A DNA stretch of 64,000 nucleotides, from positions 3,162,001-3,226,000 of the forward strand of contig NZ_CP107869.1 in NCBI RefSeq assembly GCF_036013645.1, in the 5' to 3' direction. This DNA is from Streptomyces sp. NBC_00490. Its GTDB lineage: Bacteria > Actinomycetota > Actinomycetes > Streptomycetales > Streptomycetaceae. The notes beneath the pieces are model-generated. The model was not told where the DNA came from, did not search any database, and was given only the letters and a program-made list of their open reading frames with translations. The stretch's first letter is position 1; every line of letters begins with the position of its first letter. Positions 27,838 through 35,346 of this stretch are shown here, in pieces. Both the position numbers and the translations under genes were made by a program.

Positions 27838-29279
27838 CTGCGGGTGGTTCCTTCCACGGCTTTCAGGAGTGCGGCCAGGTCGTCGGGCCGGGTGTGGGGG
27901 TTGAGGAGGGTGGCCTTGAGCCAGAGCCGGCCGTCGAGGCGGGCCCGGCCGAGGACGGCGCGGCCGTCGGTGAGGAGTTCTCGGCGTACGGCGGCGATGT
28001 CGTCGTCGGTGGCGTGGACCGGCCGGAACAGGACCGTGCTGATGGTGGGCGGGTCGTGGAGTTCGAACCCGGGGTGGCTCTGGACGAGTGCGGCGAACTC
28101 CGTTGCCCGTGCGCAGACTTGGTCGACGAGTCGGCCGAGTCCGGTGCGGCCGAGGGTCTTCAGGGTGACGGCGATCTTGAGGGCGTCGGGGCGTCGGGTG
28201 GTGCGCAGGGAGCGGCCGAGGAGGTCGGGGAGGCCGGCTTCGGTGTCGTCGTCGGCGTTGAGGTAGTCGGCGCGCTGTCGGAGTGCGGCGAGGTCGCGGG
28301 CGTCCTGGACGGCGAGGAGGCCTGCGGCGACCGGCTGCCAGCCGAGTTTGTGCAGGTCGAGTGTGACGGTGGCCGCGGCGCTCAGGCCGGTGAGCTTGTC
28401 CCGGTGCCGGGCGCTGAAGAGGAGTCCTCCGCCGTATGCCGCGTCGATGTGGAGGCGGGCCCCGTGGGTTCGGCAGACCGCGGCGATCTCGGGGAGGGGG
28501 TCGATGAGGCCCGCGTCGGTGGTGCCTGCGGTGGCGGCGACGAGGTGGGGGCCGGGGAGGTCGGTGAGTGCGGCGTCCAGGGCGGCGGGGTCGAGGGTGC
28601 CTGCGGGGGCGGGGACGGTCACCGGGTCGGGGAGGCCCAGGAGCCAGGCGCTCCGCGGGAGGGAGTGGTGGGCGTTGGCTCCGTGGATGAGCCGGACGCC
28701 GGCGCCGAAGGCTTCTCTGGCCAGGAGAAGGGCCAGTTGGTTTGATTCGGTGCCACCCGTTGTCACCAGGGCGTCGGGTGCGTTGTCGGCTGCGGCGCCG
28801 TCGTGGCTGGTCGCGCCCCGCGGCGGAGCCGCACATCGATACAGCCCCGCACCCCTGGGTGGGTCGCCGTAGACCTCGTTTGCCAGTACCCGGGTCAGCA
28901 GTCGCTCCAGCTCTGATGCTGCTGGTGCCTGGTCCCAGGAGTCCAGGGACGGGTTGAGGACTGATGCCGCCAGGTCGGCTGCTGCTGCGACCGCTAGGGG
29001 TGGGCAGTGCAGGTGGGCGGCGCACAAGGGGTCCGCTGGATCTGCTGAGCCCTCTGCCAAGGAGCGGACAAGGTTCCGTAGGGCCTCCGGGTCGCCCTCG
29101 TCCGGGAGTACGTCGCCCAGCGCGTCCCGAACTCGTGCCGCGACCGTCTCCGGGCCTCCCGCGGGAAGTGGTCCCCCGCGCTCCTGTGCGCCGTCTCGTA
29201 GCGCTTCGAGGACGGTGCCGAGCAACGGGCGCAGGGCGCGGGGGCCTTCGGGTCCTGAGGCCAGTGGCGGGGTGCGCAT
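27834..29279 (-). CDS. pyridoxal-5'-phosphate-dependent amino-acid decarboxylase, with a repeat-derived insertion
   Basis: Group II PLP decarboxylase of 481 residues, DesA/DDC-like, expected to decarboxylate lysine, ornithine or a similar amino acid. It has TTGGTESNQLAL, the PLP-binding HIDAAYGGG, and the Schiff-base Lys in LDLHKLGW. Residues of about 137-159 (GAGLYRCAAPPRGATS region) are translated from a copy of the dispersed repeat found elsewhere in this window, so the gene seems to carry a short in-frame insertion just before the conserved TTGGTES. It is the first gene of a pair with the N-hydroxylase. Substrate and activity are not certain. Confidence 0.88.
   Translation of the reverse strand: MRTPPLASGPEGPRALRPLLGTVLEALRDGAQERGGPLPAGGPETVAARVRDALGDVLPDEGDPEALRNLVRSLAEGSADPADPLCAAHLHCPPLAVAAAADLAASVLNPSLDSWDQAPAASELERLLTRVLANEVYGDPPRGAGLYRCAAPPRGATSHDGAAADNAPDALVTTGGTESNQLALLLAREAFGAGVRLIHGANAHHSLPRSAWLLGLPDPVTVPAPAGTLDPAALDAALTDLPGPHLVAATAGTTDAGLIDPLPEIAAVCRTHGARLHIDAAYGGGLLFSARHRDKLTGLSAAATVTLDLHKLGWQPVAAGLLAVQDARDLAALRQRADYLNADDDTEAGLPDLLGRSLRTTRRPDALKIAVTLKTLGRTGLGRLVDQVCARATEFAALVQSHPGFELHDPPTISTVLFRPVHATDDDIAAVRRELLTDGRAVLGRARLDGRLWLKATLLNPHTRPDDLAALLKAVEGTTRR
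28805..28872. repeat. dispersed repeat inside the decarboxylase gene
   Basis: The flanks match the copy at 38515: GGCTGGTCGCGC on one side and CCCCGCACCCCTGGGTGGGT on the other (CCCCGCGCCCCTGAGTGGGT in the other copy). The middle differs: a GC-rich segment that includes CGGAGCCGCACATCGATACA replaces AGTT. The reading frame is kept. Confidence 0.7.
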
Positions 29280-29376
29280 GGTGTCAGCTTGTACGCGGTT
29301 GTGTGGGCGCGCCCGAGAGGTTCGGCGATTCAGACCCGAAAGGGGGTACTTCCGTGCGGGGGAAACGTGGCGGAGG

Positions 29377-30195
29377 TCAGCCCCGGAAGTCCTCGGCGTG
29401 GTCGCGGGCCCACCGCTCGAAGGTGCGGGCCGGGGTGCCGGTGATCTTCTCGACGGTGTCAGTGATCTCCGGGGTGGCGCCGACGGTGGCGGCCCAGCTC
29501 TTCAGCAGGAACTGCAGGAGGTGGGGCGGCAGGTGGGAGAAGAGTTCGGTGGCGGCCTGTTCCGGCGGGAGTTCGACGTACTCCAGGTCGCGTCCGAGGG
29601 CTCGGCCGATCGCGGCGATCTGGTCGGCGTTGCTGGTCGCCGCGGGTCCGGTGAGGATGTGGACGGCGCCTTCGTGGCCGACGTCGAGGAGGGCGCGTTC
29701 GGCGACGGCGGCGATGTCGTCCTCGTGGATGGGTGCGCTCATCGCGTCGGCGTAGACGCCGCGGACGGTGTCGCCGGCGCGGATCTGTCCCGCCCAGGAG
29801 AGGGCGTTGACGGCGAAGGCGTGGGGGCGCAGGAAGGTCCATGCCAGGCCGCTGTCGCGGATGGCGCGTTCGGCGTCGGCGTGCATGACCCGCAGGGGGT
29901 TGTTGTCGTCGGCGTCTGCTTTGACGTATCCGGCGGACAGGAACACGACGTGGCGGACGCCGGCTTCGCGGGCGGCCGTGAGGAGGTCGGCGTTGGCGGC
30001 CTGGACGTAGAGGAAGAGTTTGGTGGCGCCTTCGAAGGCGGCCTTGTCGGGGTGGAGGCGCGTGACCTCCACCCCGTCGGGCAGTGCGGCCTTCTGGGGG
30101 TCGCGGGTGAGGGCGCGTACGGGTCGGCCTGCGGCGACGAGGCGGTCGACGAGGGCACGGCCGACGTTTCCGGTGGCGCCGGTTACTAAGATCAC
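29377..30195 (-). CDS. NmrA/NAD(P)H-binding reductase-like protein with a TTA codon
   Basis: Atypical short-chain reductase of the NmrA/SDR family, 272 residues. The NAD(P)-binding motif GATGNVG is at 6-12. A VVFLSAGYVK strand follows in place of the usual catalytic Tyr region, so it may be a redox sensor or quinone reductase rather than a classical dehydrogenase. The GTG start is preceded by GGGAGA. Codon 3 (30187-30189) is TTA, predicting BldA-dependent translation. No operon partner is clear. Confidence 0.88.
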   Translation of the reverse strand: MILVTGATGNVGRALVDRLVAAGRPVRALTRDPQKAALPDGVEVTRLHPDKAAFEGATKLFLYVQAANADLLTAAREAGVRHVVFLSAGYVKADADDNNPLRVMHADAERAIRDSGLAWTFLRPHAFAVNALSWAGQIRAGDTVRGVYADAMSAPIHEDDIAAVAERALLDVGHEGAVHILTGPAATSNADQIAAIGRALGRDLEYVELPPEQAATELFSHLPPHLLQFLLKSWAATVGATPEITDTVEKITGTPARTFERWARDHAEDFRG

Positions 30196-30301
30196 GGGTC
30201 TGTCTCCCAGGGTTGATCGTCCTTGACTGTCCGTAGCCTAGAGCGGACGATCGCCTTCCCGCGTCGTCTCCCGGGAGCAACCGTGGCCTACGTCTGAGGT
30301 C

Positions 30302-32806
30302 CTAGGCCTCCCTCACTCGCAACGCGCGTGCCAGGTCGTCGAGTTGGTCGGCGAGCTTGCGGCGCAGGGCCGGGATGGGGTCGGCGTTGCGCAGGCATCG
30401 TTCGCCGTGGTGGAGGGTGTCGGCGTCGACGGCGTGGGCGGGGAACGCGTAGCGGCCGGCGGCGTCGGCGATGGCGGGGCCGCGGCGGGCGGCGAGGGCG
30501 ACGGCGTCCTCGAAGTAGCGCGGGACGTACTCCTGGAGGAGTTCGGCCTGTTCGGGCTGCCAGAAGCCCTGGGCGGTGGCGGTGAACAGGTAGTTGGACA
30601 GGTCGTCGTGGGCGAACATGGCTTCCCACGCCGCGCGCTTGGCGGCCGCGTCGGGCAGGGCGGCGCGGCAGCGGGTGGCGCCTTCCTGGCCGGTGGCGGA
30701 CGGGTCGCGGTCGAGTTCGGCGGCGATGGCGCTCTCGTCGGTGGCGTCGAGGGCGGCGAGGCGGGCCAGGATGCGCCAGCGCAGTTCGGGGTCGAGTTCG
30801 GGGCCGCCGGGGACGGTGCCGTCGGCGAGCCAGGCGGCGATGGTGTCGGGGTGGGCGGCGACGTCGATGAAGTGGCGTACGGCGATCAGGCGCAGGCCGG
30901 GGTTGTCGCCGTCCTCGGTGCGGCGGATGAGGTCGCGGCACAGGGAGGTGAGGGTGGCGAGGGCGGCGGGGCGCTCCTCGGGGGTCACGTAGCGGCCGGC
31001 GACCTGGACGGAGGCGAAGGCGAGGACGCCCTGGACGAGGGCGAGGTCGGTCTCGTGCGGGAGGTGGGTGCGGGCGGCCTCGAGGTAGGCGGTGGGCGCC
31101 AGTTCGCCGTCGCGGACCGCGTCGCGCAGGGCGTTCCAGACGACGGCGCGGGTGAGGGGGTCGGGCAGGCCCGACAGGGCGGCGCGGACGGTGTCGAAGG
31201 AGTCGGCGTCGAAGCGGATCTTGGCGTAGCTGAGGTCGCCGTCGTTGAGGAGCAGGAGGGCGGGGCGCTTGCCGATGGGCTGGGGTGCGGTCTGCGGGAT
31301 GTCGAGGTCGAGGCGTTCGCGCAGGACGAGGTGGCGGCCCTCGTCGGTCGCGCCTTCCGCCAGGGTCCGGTCGTAGAGGCCTACGGCGATGCGGTGCGGG
31401 CGGCTGCCGGTGTGCTCGACCTGGAGGGTGTAGGTGCCTTCGTCGCCGGGGGTGACCTGGGGCTTGAGGGTGTCGACGCCGGTGGTGCGCAGCCAGGTCT
31501 CGGCCCAGGCGTGGACGTCGCGTTCGGTGCTGCTCGCGAGGGAGTCGATGAAGTCGGCGAGGGTGGCGTTGGCGAACTTGTGGCGGGCGAAGTGGGTGTT
31601 GATGCCGGCGAGGAAGTCCTTCTCACCGAGCCAGGCCACCAGTTGCCGTAGTGCGGAGGCGCCCTTGGCGTAGGAGATGCCGTCGAAGTTGAGCATGGCG
31701 GAGGCGGTGTCGGGCACCAGCTCGGGGTCGGGAGCGACGGGGTGGGTGGAGGGGCGCTGGTCGGCCTCGTAGCCCCAGGCCTTGCGGGCGACGCCGAAGT
31801 CGGTCCAGGTGTCGGCGAAGCGGGTGGCTTCGGCGCAGGTCTGGTAGCCCATGTACTCGGCGAAGGACTCGTTGAGCCAGATGTCGTCCCACCAGCGCAG
31901 GGTGACGAGGTCGCCGAACCACATGTGGGCCATTTCGTGGGCGATGACCATGGCGCGGGTCTGGCGTTCGGTGTCGGTGACGGCGGAGCGGTAGACGAAC
32001 TCGTCGCGGAAGGTGACCAGTCCGGGGTTCTCCATGGCGCCGGCGTTGAACTCGGGGACGAAGGCCTGGTCGTAGGAGTCGAAGGGGTAGGGCTCCTCGA
32101 ACTTCTCGTGGTAGCGGTCGTAGCACTGCTTGGTGACCTCGAACAGTTCGTCGGCGTCCGCGTCGAGGTAGGGGGCGAGCGAGCGGCGGCAGTGCAGGCC
32201 GAAGGGCAGGCCGCGGTGTTCGGTGGTGACGGAGTGGTAGGGGCCGGCGGCGACGGCGACGAGGTAGGTGGAGATCCGCGGGGTGGGGGCGGTCCGCCAG
32301 TTGCCGTCGCCGAGGTGTTCGGTGATGCCGTTGGCGAGGACGGTCCAGTGCTCGGGCGCCTTGACGGTCAGCTCGAAGACGGCCTTGAGGTCGGGCTGGT
32401 CGAAGGCGGCGAAGACGCGGGGGGCGTCGTCCATGCACAGGTTCGTGTAGAGGTAGGTCTCGCCGTCGGCGGGGTCGGTGAAGCGGTGCATGCCTTCGCC
32501 GGTGCGGGAGTAGCGCATGCTCGCGTCGATGTGGAGTTCGTGTTCGCCGGCGGTGAGGTTCTTCAGGGGCAGCCGGTCGCCGTCCAGGGACTCCGGGTCG
32601 AGGGGCTGTCCGTCGAGGGTGGCGGAGCGCAGCTGTGCGGGCTTGAGCTCGACGAAGGTGTCGCCGTCCGTCCGCAGGGTGAAACGGATGACGGTGCGGG
32701 AGTCGAAGGTGTCGTCGCCGGTCGTCAGGTCGAGGGCGATCGTGTACCGGTGGACGTCGAGGAGCTTGGCACGGGTCTGCGCGTCGTCGCGCGTCAGTAC
32801 GGACAT
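30302..32806 (-). CDS. pepN: aminopeptidase N (M1 metallopeptidase)
   Basis: Cytoplasmic zinc aminopeptidase of 834 residues that removes N-terminal residues from peptides. It has the exopeptidase motif GAMEN (256-260) and the zinc site HExxH-x18-E (H290, E291, H294, E313). The C-terminal half is the helical ERAP1-like domain. There are two possible ATG starts (32806 and 32815) with weak ribosome sites; I use 32806, which matches the family N-terminus. It lies 56 bases downstream of a response-regulator gene on the same strand and probably shares its transcript. Confidence 0.95.
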   Translation of the reverse strand: MSVLTRDDAQTRAKLLDVHRYTIALDLTTGDDTFDSRTVIRFTLRTDGDTFVELKPAQLRSATLDGQPLDPESLDGDRLPLKNLTAGEHELHIDASMRYSRTGEGMHRFTDPADGETYLYTNLCMDDAPRVFAAFDQPDLKAVFELTVKAPEHWTVLANGITEHLGDGNWRTAPTPRISTYLVAVAAGPYHSVTTEHRGLPFGLHCRRSLAPYLDADADELFEVTKQCYDRYHEKFEEPYPFDSYDQAFVPEFNAGAMENPGLVTFRDEFVYRSAVTDTERQTRAMVIAHEMAHMWFGDLVTLRWWDDIWLNESFAEYMGYQTCAEATRFADTWTDFGVARKAWGYEADQRPSTHPVAPDPELVPDTASAMLNFDGISYAKGASALRQLVAWLGEKDFLAGINTHFARHKFANATLADFIDSLASSTERDVHAWAETWLRTTGVDTLKPQVTPGDEGTYTLQVEHTGSRPHRIAVGLYDRTLAEGATDEGRHLVLRERLDLDIPQTAPQPIGKRPALLLLNDGDLSYAKIRFDADSFDTVRAALSGLPDPLTRAVVWNALRDAVRDGELAPTAYLEAARTHLPHETDLALVQGVLAFASVQVAGRYVTPEERPAALATLTSLCRDLIRRTEDGDNPGLRLIAVRHFIDVAAHPDTIAAWLADGTVPGGPELDPELRWRILARLAALDATDESAIAAELDRDPSATGQEGATRCRAALPDAAAKRAAWEAMFAHDDLSNYLFTATAQGFWQPEQAELLQEYVPRYFEDAVALAARRGPAIADAAGRYAFPAHAVDADTLHHGERCLRNADPIPALRRKLADQLDDLARALRVREA

Positions 32807-32862
32807 GCAGGACATGCTGCCTGATGGGACCGGCCGGGCACAGGGGCGGATCGGTACGCGGC

Positions 32863-33414
32863 CTATGTCCGGTCCTGTTCGAGACTGCCGTGGTGCGCCC
32901 CTTCTGCGCGCTGGATCGGGACCCGGGTGTCCGGGTGGGGCAGGGCGGGGCGGGCGGGGCGGGCGGGGGGCTCGCCGTGGTTCTTGACGAGGGCGCGCAG
33001 TTCGCGGATCTCCTCCTGGAGGAGGAGTTGGCGGCGGTGGGCGTCGTAGAGGTAGCGGACCTTGGTGCGCAGTGCCCAGGGGTCGACGGGTTTTGTGATC
33101 AGGTCGGCGACGCCGAGTCCGAAGGCGGTGGAGGTGAGTTCGTGGTCGGTGCCGAAGCCGGTGAGCAGGACGACGGGGATGTGCTGGGTCTGTTCCAGGC
33201 GACGCATGTAGCGCACGACGTCGAGGCCGCTGACGCCGGGCATACGGACGTCGAGGAGGAGCAGGCCGACCTGCCCGCGGAGTACCTGCTTGAGGGCCTC
33301 GTCGCCGCTGGTGGCGCGGCTGAGCCGGTACCCCAGCGGGGCGAGGGCGCTCTCCAGGGCGTACAGCGTGTCCTCGTGGTCGTCGACGATGAGGATCTTG
33401 GCATCCGACGGCAT
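32863..33414 (-). CDS. single-domain response regulator with coiled-coil tail
   Basis: Protein of 183 residues: a receiver domain (about 5-122) with acidic residues D11/D12, phosphoacceptor D55 in LLLLDVRMPG, and a conserved Lys in ITKPVDP. A helical tail (about 125-150, LLLQEEIRELRALV) that may form a coiled coil comes next, then a disordered basic end. No DNA-binding or enzymatic output domain is present, and no kinase gene is nearby. Such proteins act through protein contacts. It lies just upstream of pepN. Confidence 0.85.
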   Translation of the reverse strand: MPSDAKILIVDDHEDTLYALESALAPLGYRLSRATSGDEALKQVLRGQVGLLLLDVRMPGVSGLDVVRYMRRLEQTQHIPVVLLTGFGTDHELTSTAFGLGVADLITKPVDPWALRTKVRYLYDAHRRQLLLQEEIRELRALVKNHGEPPARPARPALPHPDTRVPIQRAEGAHHGSLEQDRT

Positions 33415-33554
33415 GGCCCGACGTCCCTCCCGCGTGGGACAACCAGCTTACGTCCGAGGAGCTGACGCGGAGTGCTCGCCGGCTGACAAGGAGTGCACAG
33501 CGCAGCATGCCTCGCGCGGGACCGCGTGTCACGCCCTTTTGGTGTCGGCCGAGG

Positions 33555-33914
33555 TCAGTTGGCCTGTGACGAGGTGCCGTTGATCGTGTTCTCCACGCTC
33601 TCGGCGATCCGCTCGTGGTGGCGGATCACTTCGGCGATGATGAAATTCAGGAACTTCTCAGCGAAGGCCGGGTCGAGTTTGGCGTTCTCGGCGAGGGTCC
33701 GCAGCCGTTCGATCTGGCGGGCCTCGCGGGCCGGGTCGGCGGGCGGCAGCTGGTGCTGGGCCTTGAGGTGGCCGACCTGCTGGGTGGCCTTGAAGCGTTC
33801 GGCGAGCATGTGGACGACGGCGGCGTCGATGTTGTCGATGCTGTCACGCAGCCGGGCGAGCTCCTCGCGCACGGCGGGGTCGACGTCACCGGTTCCGTTG
33901 GTGCTGGTGGTCAT
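33555..33914 (-). CDS. chorismate mutase (AroQ type)
   Basis: Small all-helical chorismate mutase of 119 residues that converts chorismate to prephenate for Phe and Tyr synthesis. The AroQ pattern is clear: LRDSIDNIDAAVVHMLAERF, then a KATQQVGHLK helix with catalytic Lys/Arg, and a final IIAEVIRHHE helix. The ATG at 33914 is chosen because the longer frame adds only Pro/Gly-rich sequence. No signal peptide, so it is cytosolic. The 17-bp minisatellite lies upstream and could affect its promoter. Confidence 0.92.
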   Translation of the reverse strand: MTTSTNGTGDVDPAVREELARLRDSIDNIDAAVVHMLAERFKATQQVGHLKAQHQLPPADPAREARQIERLRTLAENAKLDPAFAEKFLNFIIAEVIRHHERIAESVENTINGTSSQAN

Positions 33915-34025
33915 GGGCGACCACCCTACGTGGCAGCACGGCAACACCGCCGAGGCGTCCGCACCCGGGCCAGGTCCAGGTGGGCTGCCGCCCACGAAGG
34001 CACATGGGGGCGGCCCTGCCCGGCC

Positions 34026-34312
34026 GTCGAACCAGCCCGCTCGTTGGGCCGGCCCAGTCGTCGGATCGGCTCGATCGCCAGGCAGGGTCAGACGTCAGGC
34101 CAGCCCGATCGTCGGGCCAACCCGGGTCGTCGGCCAACCCGATCATCGGTCGGCTCGGGCGTCAGACCTGGTCGGGCGCTGGTCCAGCCCAGGCGTCGGC
34201 AAGTCCGATCGGCGGACCGGGTCGGGCGTCAGGCCAGCCCGGTCCTCGGGTCGGCGCGGGTGTCAGGCCAGCCCGGTCCTCGGGTCGGCGCGGGTGTCGG
34301 GCCAGCTCTGGG
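34026..34312. repeat. 17-bp minisatellite (17 units)
   Basis: Seventeen consecutive units of 17 bp (four are 16 or 18 bp) fill 34026-34312. Typical units are GTCAGGCCAGCCCGGTC and CTCGGGTCGGCGCGGGT; the last four full units form two identical 34-bp copies (34228-34295). The unit length is not a multiple of three, and no convincing gene covers it, so it is taken as non-coding. It occupies most of the 464-bp gap (33915-34378) between the chorismate mutase start and the AraC-type gene; the rest of the gap shows nothing recognisable. Confidence 0.88.
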
Positions 34313-34378
34313 CTCTTTGGCGTGGGCCTCGTCATCCGGGGGCGCCGGCGTCGCCGCGGTGGAGCGGGCGGCGTGGGC

Positions 34379-35263
34379 CTACGTGGTGCCGGGGAGGCGG
34401 GGTGGGTCGGTGGGGTCGGGGACCTGGTCGGTCCAGCCGCCGGGGACGGTGCGGCCCTGTTGGGCGCGGAAGCGGACGGGGGCGGTGCCGACGCGGCGGG
34501 TGAAGAGGCGGGAGAAGTAGGCGGGGTCGTCGTAGCCGACGCGGCGGGCGACGGCGGCGACGGGGAGTTCGGTGGCGGCGAGGAGTTCCTTGGCGCGGCC
34601 CAGGCGGATGCCGAGGAGGTAGTCCTTGGGGCTGCAGCCGGCGCCCCGGCGCACGGCGGTGCGCAGTTCGGCGAGGGTCATGCCGTGCCGGGCGGCGTGG
34701 TCGGCGACGGACAAGGGGGTGAAGGCGTCGCGGGCGAGGGCTTTGAGGACCTCGTGGCCGTCGGGGGTGAGGTCGGCGCGGGCGCGGCGCAGGGCGACGA
34801 GGAGTTCGTGGACGGCTGCGCCGGTCTCGACCTCCAGGAGGGGGTTGTCGCGGCGGGCGGCGCGGGCCATGCGTCCGATGACGGCACGGGGTCCGGTGGC
34901 GTCGGTGAGGGGGACGACGGGCCGGTCGGGTTCGATGTAGCCGAGTTCGGTGTAGGTGGCGGTGGCGGGCCCGGTGAAGTCGACGAAGCCCTCGTCCCAG
35001 CCAGTGTCGGAGTCGGGGGCGTAGTGGTGGGGGACGCCGGGGGTGAGCCACAGCAGGGCGGGCGCGGTGACGGCCGTACGGCGGCCGCGGGCGTCCTCGT
35101 ACCAGCCGCCGCCGGTGCTGATGACGACGGCGACGTGGTGGTCCAGGGTGCGGGGGCCGACGGTGGGCAGGGCGCCGTACTGGAGGCCGACGCCGAGGCA
35201 GACGAGGCCGAGGCGGTGGTGGGCGGGGCCGGGCGTGAGGAACCGCATCCAGGTGTGGTACAT
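34379..35263 (-). CDS. AraC-family transcriptional regulator
   Basis: Transcription factor of 294 residues with an N-terminal cupin-type sensing domain (about 20-160) and a C-terminal pair of helix-turn-helix motifs (about 185-280) ending in VGYDDPAYFSRLFTRRVGTAP. The ATG at 35263 is the natural start. It is divergent from the GH35 beta-galactosidase gene, 83 bp away, and likely controls it in response to a sugar. This is inference from position. Confidence 0.9.
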   Translation of the reverse strand: MYHTWMRFLTPGPAHHRLGLVCLGVGLQYGALPTVGPRTLDHHVAVVISTGGGWYEDARGRRTAVTAPALLWLTPGVPHHYAPDSDTGWDEGFVDFTGPATATYTELGYIEPDRPVVPLTDATGPRAVIGRMARAARRDNPLLEVETGAAVHELLVALRRARADLTPDGHEVLKALARDAFTPLSVADHAARHGMTLAELRTAVRRGAGCSPKDYLLGIRLGRAKELLAATELPVAAVARRVGYDDPAYFSRLFTRRVGTAPVRFRAQQGRTVPGGWTDQVPDPTDPPRLPGTT

Positions 35264-35346
35264 CGACAGGCCCCGTTTCGTCCGTCCAAGCTGTGCCGAT
35301 CTTTGTCCATGGACCCTGACCTGCGCCAGAGGTGAGGGTGGGGCGT

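Noticed and set aside
29280..29376. Iron box (IdeR/DmdR type) before the decarboxylase/hydroxylase pair
   Set aside because: I searched by eye for the TTAGGTTAGGCTCACCTAA-like palindrome and found no match.
33980..35335. 451-codon plus-strand frame across the 17-bp minisatellite and the AraC gene
   Set aside because: Mostly antisense to the AraC gene; the part over the repeats cycles with the 17-bp unit and lacks a coding signature.
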